From: Spirochaetales bacterium | Lineage (GTDB): Bacteria > Spirochaetota > Spirochaetia > Sphaerochaetales > Sphaerochaetaceae | DNA: 12,560 nt | NCBI GenBank assembly: GCA_017614625.1 | Contig: JAGABK010000040.1 | Span: forward strand, 1 to 12,560 | Reading direction: 5' to 3' | Shown here: positions 1 to 7,121 of the stretch, piece by piece | Layout: each line of letters begins with the position of its first letter | How positions within the stretch are numbered: position 1 is the stretch's first letter | Program-made: the position numbers and the translations under genes | The notes under the pieces: model-generated | Databases searched by the model: none | Seen by the model: the letters and a program-made list of their open reading frames with translations, nothing else | Told to the model about the DNA's origin: nothing

Positions 1-685
1 CCTGGTCTCCGAACATGGTCTCCGGCCTCGTCGTAGCGACCGTGATGTAGCCGCTTCCGTCGGCGAACGGATACCTGACATCGAACAGATGGCCAGTATC
101 CTCCTGGTGCTCGACCTCGTCATCGGCCAGAGCCGTGCCGCAATGCGGGCAGTAATTGACCAGATAAAGGCCCTTGTAGATCAGACCGCGCTCGTAAAGC
201 GACACGAACGTCTCGCGCACGGCCTTCGAAAGACCCTCGTCCATGGTGAAGCGCTCACGCGACCAGTCGCATGAGGCACCGATCGTCTTCAGCTGGTTGA
301 CGATGATGTCGTGGTGCTTTTCCTTGACCTGCCAGGTCCTCTCTACGAACTTCTCGCGGCCCAGGTCCTGACGGCGCAGGCCTTCCTTGGCCAGCAGACG
401 CTCGACGACGTTCTGCGTGGCGATACCGGCATGGTCGGTTCCCGGCAGCCAGAGGGTGGGCCGGCCCGTCATACGGTAGTATCTGGTCAGGATGTCCTGG
501 AGGGAGTTGTTCAGCGCATGTCCCATGTGGAGGATGCCGGTGACGTTCGGTGGCGGCATAACAATGACAAACGGCTTTCCTTCGCAGTCCGCCGGCTTGA
601 AATTGCCGTCCTCAACCCACTGGGCATAAATCCGTTCCTCAAAACCCTTGGGATCATAGGTCTTGCTGAGTTCAATGGCGTTCAT
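1..685 (-). CDS. valS: Valine--tRNA ligase, N-terminal part (cut by window edge)
   Basis: This is the first 228 codons of cytoplasmic valyl-tRNA synthetase, which charges tRNA-Val with valine using ATP. Reading the minus strand from the ATG at 685 gives an open frame to the window edge with no stop. Visible family marks are the opening around 'YDPKGFEERIYAQW', the class I block 'PPPNVTGILHMGH' (residues 44-56, with HMGH as the HIGH signature), 'LWLPGTDHAGIATQ' at about 78-91, the 'YCPHCGT' zinc-type motif near 185, and 'TTRPETMFGD' at the end, where the editing domain begins. The start is supported by GGGGAG five bases upstream of the ATG. The KMSKS motif, anticodon-binding domain and C-terminal coiled coil lie outside the window. 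LeuRS and IleRS are less likely because the PPPNVTG and GTDHAGIATQ forms are typical of ValRS. Confidence 0.95.
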   Translation of the reverse strand, partial: MNAIELSKTYDPKGFEERIYAQWVEDGNFKPADCEGKPFVIVMPPPNVTGILHMGHALNNSLQDILTRYYRMTGRPTLWLPGTDHAGIATQNVVERLLAKEGLRRQDLGREKFVERTWQVKEKHHDIIVNQLKTIGASCDWSRERFTMDEGLSKAVRETFVSLYERGLIYKGLYLVNYCPHCGTALADDEVEHQEDTGHLFDVRYPFADGSGYITVATTRPETMFGDQ

Positions 686-723
686 CACAACTCCCCGGTA
701 AATGATTCCTCATCTACACTTGA

Positions 724-751
724 AATATAATTTTTCTTGTAAATGTTACAA
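724..751 (-). promoter_or_regulatory. Probable valS promoter with a palindrome over the -35
   Basis: On the minus strand TTGTAA (746-751) and TATATT (724-729) are separated by 16 bases, giving a start of transcription near 717 and a leader of about 30 bases before valS. The -35 half is also one arm of a perfect palindrome, TTGTAAATGTTACAA (737-751), so a regulator could bind there. The rest of 686-916 is AT-rich non-coding sequence. It holds two plus-strand TATAAT words (850-855, 870-875) without matching -35 boxes and a weak AT hairpin near 808-837. I see no RNA gene there. Confidence 0.45.
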
Positions 752-916
752 TAAATCACATTTCTGGGCAATGCCGGAAAGATGTCCTGGGCAAACATAT
801 CCGCCAAATAATTTCTATATAGTTTTTAGAAATAATTGTATAAAAAGCGTATAATTCCTATTTAGTCTGTATAATTTCAATATTATTACAATACATAAAC
901 AATATTTATTATATAT

Positions 917-1648
917 TTAATTAATATCGAACTTCATATAGTTTTCCCTGATTCTCTCCGGGGTTTCCGCCACACCCTTATCCGGATCGTGGAAGAACAC
1001 CAGGTTCTCCTTCACCGGGTCCAGCATCCTGGCAGTTCCCTTCAGAACCTCCCTGAACTCCGTCGCCGGCTTCATCACCAGCTTCATCGCCGGCCCGGGA
1101 TACATCCCGTACAGGTTGAAGAACAGCTGCAGGTCCTTCTTCGAGAACCCGCCCTTGTACAACGTCATGAAATTCGAGTGCGGATAATACAGCCCCTGGT
1201 TCTTGCTGTTGTGGTGCTTCGGATTCTCGAACAGGTACTTCGTGTCGATGAACAGCGGCACCGTCCCTTCCACCGGAAACAGCCTCGCCGACGAGCTGAA
1301 CAGCCTGTACGGAAACTCCTCCGAAAACAACCTCTCCGTCTCCGTCCCTTTGATCACATTCGTCCAGATGAACTGGCAGAATCCCGTGTTCAGCTTCCGG
1401 AACAGGAGCTGGACATTCCCGATGTCCTCCGAATAAAGGAGAACGTGATAATGGTTCGACATGAGAACATAACACAGCAGCACCACGTTATGCTCCAGGG
1501 CCAGGGCTTTGAGATGAGCCTGCCAGTAATTGAAAACCTTGTCCGATTCGAACAACGGAAGCTTCATGGTAGTCCTCTGGACCACATGGAAGACCTTCAC
1601 GTTCCTGTCGATGTTCCCACGTTTGCCGATTCCCGGTTTTCTATCCAT
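917..1648 (-). CDS. IS200/RAYT-type HUH (Y1) transposase
   Basis: A 243-residue protein of the Y1 transposase family (IS200 TnpA and REP-associated tyrosine transposases). These nick and rejoin single-stranded DNA at hairpins through a catalytic tyrosine. Visible marks are the N-terminal strand 'VFHVVQRTTMKLPLF' (19-33), the HUH motif as HYH in 'VLMSNHYHVLLYS' (H66, H68), 'LFRKLNTGFCQFI' (82-94), and 'TKYLFENP' (136-143), which aligns with the family 'YIHLNP' block and makes Tyr138 the likely catalytic residue. The length and the extra C-terminal region of about 100 residues fit RAYTs better than the shorter IS200 TnpA. The start follows a strong AGGAGG seven bases upstream. Codon use resembles its neighbours and no terminal repeats or tnpB flank it, which suggests a resident single-copy gene. 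Element A begins 86 bp upstream of the start codon and is its likely DNA partner (inference). Confidence 0.85.
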   Translation of the reverse strand: MDRKPGIGKRGNIDRNVKVFHVVQRTTMKLPLFESDKVFNYWQAHLKALALEHNVVLLCYVLMSNHYHVLLYSEDIGNVQLLFRKLNTGFCQFIWTNVIKGTETERLFSEEFPYRLFSSSARLFPVEGTVPLFIDTKYLFENPKHHNSKNQGLYYPHSNFMTLYKGGFSKKDLQLFFNLYGMYPGPAMKLVMKPATEFREVLKGTARMLDPVKENLVFFHDPDKGVAETPERIRENYMKFDIN

Positions 1649-1677
1649 AGTCTTACCTCCTGATGACGGGATACCGG

Positions 1678-1713
1678 ACTATACAGCGGAAAAAACGTTT
1701 TCATTGATGAAAA
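1678..1713 (-). promoter_or_regulatory. Candidate promoter/operator of the transposase gene
   Basis: Minus-strand TATAGT (1678-1683) lies about 30 bases before the transposase start. At the expected -35 position there is no good TTGACA match, but there is a perfect 7-2-7 palindrome, TTTTCATTGATGAAAA (1698-1713). This looks like an operator or an activator site. It lies between element A and the gene. No functional evidence exists beyond position and symmetry. Confidence 0.35.
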
Positions 1714-1733
1714 TCAGGACTTTTCTGAAAAAT

Positions 1734-2015
1734 CGCTCCTGCGCTTGACCGCTCCCACGCTCCCGCGCTCTCGCGCTCCGCACTTTATTAAAAGACAATT
1801 TGTTATATGATAATGATTTATTTTTTTTAACAACCGCGCTCCTGCGCTCTGACGCTCCTACGCTCCCCACCAAATACCATGAGCGCGGGAGCGCAGGAGT
1901 GCAGGAGCGTCACTCTTCAAAAGAGCAATTTATTACAATATAATGATTTAACTTTTAAAAACACCCTGAGCGCAGGAGCGTCGGAGCGTGAGAGCGGTCG
2001 AGCGCGGGAGCGCCA
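1734..2015. repeat. Octamer-built palindromic element, copy A
   Basis: A 282-bp element with mirror-symmetric layout. Arm 1 (1734-1781) is six octamers of consensus CGCTCCNN. Next come an AT-rich spacer of 55 bp (1782-1836), arm 2 of four octamers (1837-1868), a 12-bp centre ACCAAATACCAT (1869-1880), arm 3 of four inverted octamers GAGCGNNG (1881-1912), a second 55-bp AT-rich spacer (1913-1967), and arm 4 of six inverted octamers (1968-2015). All parts fold about one axis at 1873: arms 1 and 4 match at about 38 of 45 positions, arms 2 and 3 at about 23 of 29, and the AT spacers are also partly complementary. The inverted octamers carry GGAG, the tetranucleotide known from REP sequences used by RAYTs. 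No target duplication is evident. It sits between the ABC operon terminator and the transposase promoter, and accounts for most of the gene-free stretch 1649-2200. Confidence 0.9.
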
Positions 2016-2101
2016 GAAAGAAATGAGGCTCAAAACCCCTAAGAGTCCAACTGTCGGAGAGTCGGACCGGTCGACCGTAGGAGAACCGCAACAAGACCCA
2101 A

Positions 2102-2138
2102 TAAAAAAACACCCGCCGCAGAATCCCGCAGCGGGTGT
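2102..2138 (-). terminator. Rho-independent terminator of the ABC importer operon
   Basis: About 60 bases after the ATPase stop, the minus strand has an 8-bp stem (2131-2138 with 2109-2116). It is extended by a G-U pair and two more pairs, and is followed directly by a run of T (plus-strand A run 2103-2109). This is a textbook intrinsic terminator for the leftward operon, and it separates that operon from element A. Confidence 0.9.
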
Positions 2139-2200
2139 CTCAGCCTTGCCCCGGTCGAACGACTCAGACCGCAAAGGCTCTTCTCGGATCAGTCAGCTTC

Positions 2201-3820
2201 TCAGCAGATCTCCAGCCTTCCCAGGCAGATGCACTTTCCGCTCCTGCGGTCGAAGAGCATGATCTTGTCTCCGCCGAAACCGACATTGACCTTGGTTCCG
2301 AGTCTGTAGAGCGTGCTTCCGAAAACGACTCCGGTGAGAAGGAATCCGTTGACGGCGATCTTGATCGTGGACTCCATACCGGTGGGCATGGCTCCGTAGA
2401 TCTCTCCGGTCAGAGCCGAGGACGACGAGATGTCGATGAACTCGGGTCTGACGCCGAGAACGAAGTCCTCGTTGGTGAGAACAGGGTCTTCCTTGAGCGA
2501 GTCGTCTTCCTCCTCGACCTTGGCGATATGGTAGCGGAAGGTCTCGTCCTTGTTGCCCTTCTCGACATAACCCTTGACCGAAGCCTTCTTGGCGAGTTCC
2601 TCGGCGGCTGCCTTCTCCTCGGCATCGCGGCCGGCGAACCAGTCTGCAACCGAGAGCTTCTTCTCAGGGACGAACCTTGCCTTCACGCCGCCCAGGATCT
2701 CGAACTCGAGGTCTCCGTCAGCGTTCTGGCTTCCCTTGGCGTCGATGAAGTTGACCGAGGGGTTGCCGACGAAGTCGGCGACGAACAGGTTGTTGGGTCT
2801 GGAGTAGACATCCAGCGGAGCGTCGTACTGCTGCAGGACGCCGTTGTTGATCAGGCAGATCCTTGTGGCGAGGGTCATGGCCTCCATCTGGTCGTGGGTG
2901 ACGTAGACGAAGGTCGAACCGGTCTCGACGTGAAGTCTCTGAAGCTCGTATCTCATTTCAAGACGGAGCTTTGCGTCAAGGTTGGAGAGAGGCTCGTCCA
3001 TGAACAGGACGCTCGGCTCCGGAGCCAGTGTCCTTGCGATGGCGACTCTCTGCTGCTGTCCGCCGGAGAGCTCCGCGGGATAGCGGTCCATGAACATTCC
3101 GATCTTGACGATCCTGGAGACGCGCCTTACTGCGAGGTCGATCTCCTCCTTGGTGAGCCTGCGCTCGGAGACCACGGCCTTTCCGTTCTCGGTGAACTCG
3201 AATTTGTCGTTCAGGTTGTTCTGCTTCTTCGAAGCCTCGGCCTTGGCCTTGAGGTCTGCGATCTCGGCGCTGAAGTCCTTCTTCGAGAAATCGTAGGCCA
3301 TGAGCTTCTTCGCGGTGTACTGCGAGATCGTGTAGGCGTCGATGAGCTTCAGGACGGCGCGGGTCTGGTCGATCTTGCCCTTCTTGTCGCGGCACTCCTC
3401 GAGGACCTTCACCACATCGGCGGGTCTGGAGAGGATCTCCGCCATCCTGGCGTTGTTCAGGGCCTCGAAGTCGATCTTCGGGAGCTCGTCCTTGATGTTC
3501 GTCAGACCGAAGGAGATGTTCTGGTAGACGGTCATGTTCGGCCAGAGGGCGTAGTTCTGGAACAGGAATCCGACCTTTCTCTTGTTGGCCGGGATGTTGA
3601 TGCCCATCTTGCTGTCGAAGACGACGCGGTCGCCGATGGTGATCTTTCCGTCGGTCGGGGTCTCCAGACCTGCGATCATTCTCAGGGTCGTGGTCTTTCC
3701 GCAGCCCGAGGGACCCAGGAGGGTCACGAATGCGTTGTTCTCGATGGTGAGGTTGAGGTCATCAACCGCATAGAATTTATTCCAACGTTTGTTGATGTGT
3801 TCAAGTTTGATTTCGGGCAT
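2201..3820 (-). CDS. ABC importer ATP-binding protein (MalK/FbpC/PotA type) with a large insertion
   Basis: A 539-residue ATPase that would drive the import system encoded upstream of it in the same operon. Motifs in order: Walker A GPSGCGKT (36-43), Q-loop FQN (Gln88), signature LSGGQQQR (251-258), Walker B VLFMDEP (271-277, catalytic Glu276), D-loop SNLD (279-282), switch His309. A TOBE/MalK-type C-terminal domain follows, with FVGNPSVNF (350-358) and LGVRPEFI (455-462). Relatives are usually about 350-380 residues. The excess lies in a charged, helical-looking segment of about 110 residues (roughly 108-222) between the Q-loop region and the signature, and in a longer linker inside the TOBE part (about 362-452). 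AGGAGG of its ribosome site lies in the last codons of the permease gene, six bases before the ATG, so translation is probably coupled. The substrate cannot be told from the ATPase. Confidence 0.93.
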   Translation of the reverse strand: MPEIKLEHINKRWNKFYAVDDLNLTIENNAFVTLLGPSGCGKTTTLRMIAGLETPTDGKITIGDRVVFDSKMGINIPANKRKVGFLFQNYALWPNMTVYQNISFGLTNIKDELPKIDFEALNNARMAEILSRPADVVKVLEECRDKKGKIDQTRAVLKLIDAYTISQYTAKKLMAYDFSKKDFSAEIADLKAKAEASKKQNNLNDKFEFTENGKAVVSERRLTKEEIDLAVRRVSRIVKIGMFMDRYPAELSGGQQQRVAIARTLAPEPSVLFMDEPLSNLDAKLRLEMRYELQRLHVETGSTFVYVTHDQMEAMTLATRICLINNGVLQQYDAPLDVYSRPNNLFVADFVGNPSVNFIDAKGSQNADGDLEFEILGGVKARFVPEKKLSVADWFAGRDAEEKAAAEELAKKASVKGYVEKGNKDETFRYHIAKVEEEDDSLKEDPVLTNEDFVLGVRPEFIDISSSSALTGEIYGAMPTGMESTIKIAVNGFLLTGVVFGSTLYRLGTKVNVGFGGDKIMLFDRRSGKCICLGRLEIC

Positions 3821-3835
3821 TGTCAGCCTCCTATT
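3818..3835 (-). promoter_or_regulatory. Coupled stop, ribosome site and start between permease and ATPase
   Basis: The permease ends ...ATA GGA GGC TGA, and its last codons contain the AGGAGG that serves the ATPase start six bases on. Only two bases separate the stop from the ATG. This arrangement fixes the ATPase start and implies translational coupling to keep subunit ratios. Confidence 0.75.
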
Positions 3836-5649
3836 CCGCTGTCAAGGCTTGCGCCTGTGGCTTTGTTTACAAGTGTGTTGAAGATGAGGATGGTAACGAT
3901 GAGGATCAGGTTGATTCCGCTTGAGAAAGCGTAGAGACCCATCTCATCGAAGTAGTCGAGCGTCGTGGACAGGATGAATCCCTGAACGCAGAGGAGCATG
4001 AAGAGGCTCAGCTCCCTGAGACAGGTCATGAACGGAAGAAGGTATCCGCTGATGATCGATGTCTTCTGGATCGGGATTATTATCCTTGTCATCCTCTTGA
4101 ACCAGGGGATGTTCTGGATGATGGCTGCCTCCTCGATCTCGCCGGAAAGCTGGAGCATCGAGTTCAGCGCGCTCCTGGATGCGAAGGGGATGTACTTGAC
4201 CGTACCGACTATGATGAGGATCGTGTAGGTGTTGTACAGGTTCAGCTTCTCACCCGAGAACAGTACGAAGAACGCGACGCCGACGGCGACCGACGGCATG
4301 AGGTACGGCAGGAACGCCATGCTGTTCACGTAGTTGGCCCACTTGCTGCGCCTGTTCTTGGAGACGGCGTAGCCGATCAGGGTTCCGATCGTTCCGGCGA
4401 ACATCGAACAGGCTATGGCGACGAGCAGCGTTCCTCCGAAGGCTCTCCAGATCATCGGGTTGAACAGCATTCCCTGCTGTCCGTACATTCCGTTCTCGGT
4501 GATGTTCTCCTTGGTCAGCCACCACTTCGTGGTGAGGTTGCTGGCATCGCCCGTATACAGGAACGAATAGTCTCCCGGGTTGGGCAGGAACGTCTCGAAG
4601 GCGAAGGAGATGATCGGGAAGATGCTGGTGAAGAACGTGACGACGACAAGGATGACAGCGATTACGTATTTACCGGCCTTGCCGAGATTTATCTTCGAGA
4701 TCTGACCGCTCTTTCCGGTAACCGTGGTGTAGTTCTTGCGGCTTGTGAGCGAGATCTGGTTGAGCAGCATGATCGCCACGCCGAACAGCATCATGATGAT
4801 GGCCAGGATGCTGGCCTCGCCGGTGTACTTGGCGTTCATCTCGAAGTATCTCGTGGACAGGGTGCTCAGGCCCAGATAGTGCGGTACCGGATAGGATCCC
4901 ATGGCGCTTCCGAACACCAGGAGGACCGTCGAGAGGATGGCGGGCTTGATCATGGGCAGCGTGATCCTGAACATGATCTTGTGCTTGGGCGTGTCGAGGA
5001 TGGTCGCTGCCTCCTCGAGGTTGGCGTCCATGTTCTTGAAGATTCCGCCTATCAGTATATATGCGAACGGTGCGTAGTGCAGTCCCAGGACCACCAGGGA
5101 CGGGAACAGACCCTTGCACCACCAGATTGGCATGTTAATTCCGAACAGCGATGCCAGAAGTCCGTCCGCGGTGCCGGTGATCTTGTTCGAGTTGAACAGG
5201 TTCTGCCAGACGACGGCCAGGGTCCACTGGGGCATGATGTACGGGAAGATGAAGATCGAACTTATGTATTTCCTCCAGGCCATGTTCGTCCTTGTGACGA
5301 GGAAGGCCACGATTCCTCCGAACAGGATGGAGACGATGCATGTCCCGACAGCCAGAAGGACCGTGTTGAGGAGCGGTGTCCAGAGGTTCGTCTTTGCGAG
5401 CCTGCTGGTGAAAAGGTCGATGTAGTTGACGAATGTGAATCCGCTGGTCCTCTTGGTGAGGTGGGCGTCGATCGTGCCCGCATGTATCATCAACGTGTCA
5501 CGGACGATGGCGATGATCGGGGCTATCGTCGTGAACGTGACCAGGATTCCGAGCAACAGGAGGATGACGTTGTACGGCTTGGAAAGGAAGGTCTTGAACC
5601 TGTTCCAAAGCAGCGTCCCCCTGCTTGCAGCGAGAGCATTTCCATTCAT
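3823..5649 (-). CDS. ABC importer permease, two permease domains fused (FbpB/AfuB-like)
   Basis: A 608-residue inner-membrane protein forming the channel of the importer. Hydrophobic segments are visible near 28-50, 94-118, 130-150, 184-204, 236-256, 279-298, 327-350, 405-428, 444-464, 474-486, 533-560 and 576-594, which fits two six-helix halves. Each half has the EAA loop that docks on the ATPase: 'EEAATILDTPKHKIMFRITLP' near 212-232 and 'EEAAIIQNIPWFKRMTRIIIP' near 506-526. The usual glycine after EAA is Asp in the first loop and Asn in the second. One fused chain is typical of ferric-iron, thiamine and some phosphonate importers, while sugar and polyamine systems usually have two genes. 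A GGAGAG about seven bases upstream supports the start at 5649. It lies 90 bp downstream of the binding-protein gene, with a stable hairpin between them. Confidence 0.93.
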   Translation of the reverse strand: MNGNALAASRGTLLWNRFKTFLSKPYNVILLLLGILVTFTTIAPIIAIVRDTLMIHAGTIDAHLTKRTSGFTFVNYIDLFTSRLAKTNLWTPLLNTVLLAVGTCIVSILFGGIVAFLVTRTNMAWRKYISSIFIFPYIMPQWTLAVVWQNLFNSNKITGTADGLLASLFGINMPIWWCKGLFPSLVVLGLHYAPFAYILIGGIFKNMDANLEEAATILDTPKHKIMFRITLPMIKPAILSTVLLVFGSAMGSYPVPHYLGLSTLSTRYFEMNAKYTGEASILAIIMMLFGVAIMLLNQISLTSRKNYTTVTGKSGQISKINLGKAGKYVIAVILVVVTFFTSIFPIISFAFETFLPNPGDYSFLYTGDASNLTTKWWLTKENITENGMYGQQGMLFNPMIWRAFGGTLLVAIACSMFAGTIGTLIGYAVSKNRRSKWANYVNSMAFLPYLMPSVAVGVAFFVLFSGEKLNLYNTYTILIIVGTVKYIPFASRSALNSMLQLSGEIEEAAIIQNIPWFKRMTRIIIPIQKTSIISGYLLPFMTCLRELSLFMLLCVQGFILSTTLDYFDEMGLYAFSSGINLILIVTILIFNTLVNKATGASLDSGIGG

Positions 5650-5683
5650 GTGTGTTCTCTCCAGAAAGTGTGTGAAAGGTAAA

Positions 5684-5717
5684 CGGCGTTCCCGGCCGCA
5701 AAAAGCCGGAAACGCCG
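5684..5717 (-). promoter_or_regulatory. Intergenic stem-loop between binding protein and permease
   Basis: Positions 5684-5696 pair with 5705-5717: 13 bp, with one mismatch on the plus strand that becomes a G-U pair in the minus-strand transcript, and an 8-base loop. The bases after it are not a clean T run. It probably protects the binding-protein mRNA 3' end and lowers downstream expression, as known for the malE-malF spacer, rather than fully ending transcription. Confidence 0.7.
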
Positions 5718-5739
5718 CAATTCGTTGTACTTGGGGAAA

Positions 5740-7089
5740 TTACTTTCCGCTGTACTTCGTGAGCATCTCGATCCAGGAACCGACTGTGAACGCAACGGAT
5801 GCGCAGTACTCGGGATCCTCGAGAACGAGCTGTCCGCCCTCGGCGCTGACCCACCAGTCGTAACCGCGGTCGTTGAGTGCCGGGAAGGGTCCGCCTTCGG
5901 CTGTGTCGCCGCCGGTGGAGTGGTTGTACTTGGCCTCGTTGTCAGCAGCGAGCTGCGGGTTGGACGAATATCCTCCGATGTCCTTTCCCCATGCGCTGAA
6001 TCCGTCTACGAACTCAGTGATGTAGGCGATGAAGGCGCAGGCTGTCCACGGAAGCGGGCTGTTGTCGGGAACGAACATGTAGTGGCAGTAGCCGTATCCG
6101 CCGATTCCCTTGTAACCGTCCTGGTATGCGGCGATCTTGATGTTGTTCTTGGAAACGGAAGCGGACTCCTGGACGGAGCGGAGCTTCGAGTAGACAAGAA
6201 GACCGAACTGGTCGGTGGCAGAAGCCTGGACGAGGTTGTTGCAGATGGGTCCGTCGTCGGAGACTGCGTTGTAGCTTTCAACCCAGAGCTTGATCCATGC
6301 GAGGGAGTACTTTCCGTTGGCATCGAGTCCGAGGTCCTTGGCATCGGATGCGACTGCGTCGATTGTCGGCTGGAGGGCAGCCTTCTCATCGGCGGAGAGA
6401 GCCTCGAAAGCGGAAGCGAGCCATGCGGCGTACTTCGGAGCGGTGAGCATGTAAAGGAAGTTCTTTCCGACGATCTCGGAATCGATGTCCATGAACTGTC
6501 CGTGCTCGCCGGGGAGAACGAAGTCCCAGCAGTTGTCATAGGTCTTGGAACCTGTGCAATTGTACTCGAAGACCTTGTTCAGTGTCTGGAGCGGGAGATA
6601 ACCGGTGTAAGCCTCGGCTGTTGTTCCGTTGGCCTTTGCCCACTCGAGCGGGATGAAGGTGTCGAGGATTCCGGTCTGGACCATCTTCGACTCGATCTGG
6701 TTTCCGTCCTGGATGAGTGTGACGGCGAAGGTTCCTTCAGACTTGAGGGAGTTGGCTGTGAGCTGGTCGAAGATCTTGTTGTTCTTCGGCTGCTGCCAAT
6801 CGAAATCAAGCTTGTATGAAGCATCGATACCCTGAAGGTATGCAATGAACAGAGGGAGAGCCGACTTTCCGCGTGACGAGTTTCCGACTCCGTAGAGCTT
6901 CTTTCCGTTGGATTCCTCGATGGCCTTCTTGGCGAGTTCCTCGAAAGTCATCTTCTGAGCCTGTTCGATGACCTGCTGGACATACGACTTCTCAGATGCG
7001 GGAGCTGCTGCCTTTTCATCGTCGCCGTTTGCGAAGATGGGAAGAACCACAGCTGCGAGAACAAGCAGAACTACTGCAAGTTTTTTCAT
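5740..7089 (-). CDS. Exported ABC substrate-binding protein, substrate unknown
   Basis: A 449-residue binding protein, first gene of the importer operon. The chosen ATG at 7089 is preceded by AGGAGG at five bases; an in-frame ATG ten codons upstream has no such site and would spoil the signal peptide. The N-terminus 'MKKLAVVLLVLAAVVLPIFA' is a clear signal peptide ending in FA|NG. There is no lipobox cysteine, so it is probably a soluble or otherwise anchored periplasmic protein. An acidic, alanine-rich linker follows, then a domain beginning 'KKLYGVGNSSRGKSALPLF' that resembles the start of type II (ferric/thiamine/polyamine-like) binding proteins. It has six cysteines scattered from the middle to the C-terminus, unusual for an exported protein and possibly disulfide-forming. 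Pairing with a fused permease argues for the Fe(III)/phosphonate-like class, but I cannot name the ligand. Confidence 0.88.
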   Translation of the reverse strand: MKKLAVVLLVLAAVVLPIFANGDDEKAAAPASEKSYVQQVIEQAQKMTFEELAKKAIEESNGKKLYGVGNSSRGKSALPLFIAYLQGIDASYKLDFDWQQPKNNKIFDQLTANSLKSEGTFAVTLIQDGNQIESKMVQTGILDTFIPLEWAKANGTTAEAYTGYLPLQTLNKVFEYNCTGSKTYDNCWDFVLPGEHGQFMDIDSEIVGKNFLYMLTAPKYAAWLASAFEALSADEKAALQPTIDAVASDAKDLGLDANGKYSLAWIKLWVESYNAVSDDGPICNNLVQASATDQFGLLVYSKLRSVQESASVSKNNIKIAAYQDGYKGIGGYGYCHYMFVPDNSPLPWTACAFIAYITEFVDGFSAWGKDIGGYSSNPQLAADNEAKYNHSTGGDTAEGGPFPALNDRGYDWWVSAEGGQLVLEDPEYCASVAFTVGSWIEMLTKYSGK

Positions 7090-7121
7090 GTTTTCCTCCT
7101 TATGCGTCTGTGAAGACACAT

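Noticed and set aside
850..875. Two plus-strand TATAAT words that could drive an antisense RNA over the transposase
   Set aside because: Neither has a -35 at suitable distance, and such words are expected by chance in this AT-rich stretch.
978..1663. Long frames in other phases and on the plus strand over the transposase gene
   Set aside because: Their translations are Arg/His/Gln/Val-rich with no motif, while the minus frame 917-1648 carries the HUH and tyrosine motifs.
1734..2015. A CRISPR array, because of many short regular repeats
   Set aside because: Repeats are 8 bp with no unique spacers between them and they invert halfway. No cas gene is near.
2135..3934. A 599-codon open frame on the plus strand
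   Set aside because: It lies opposite the ABC ATPase, which has all expected motifs. Its translation is repetitive in Val/Asp/Glu/Leu, as expected for the reverse complement of a GC-biased gene.
5725..6819. A 364-codon open frame on the plus strand
   Set aside because: It is the reverse shadow of the binding-protein gene, which has a signal peptide and an excellent ribosome site.
5740..7119. An upstream start at 7119 for the binding protein
   Set aside because: It adds ten mostly polar residues ahead of the signal peptide and lacks a ribosome site, whereas 7089 has AGGAGG at five bases.
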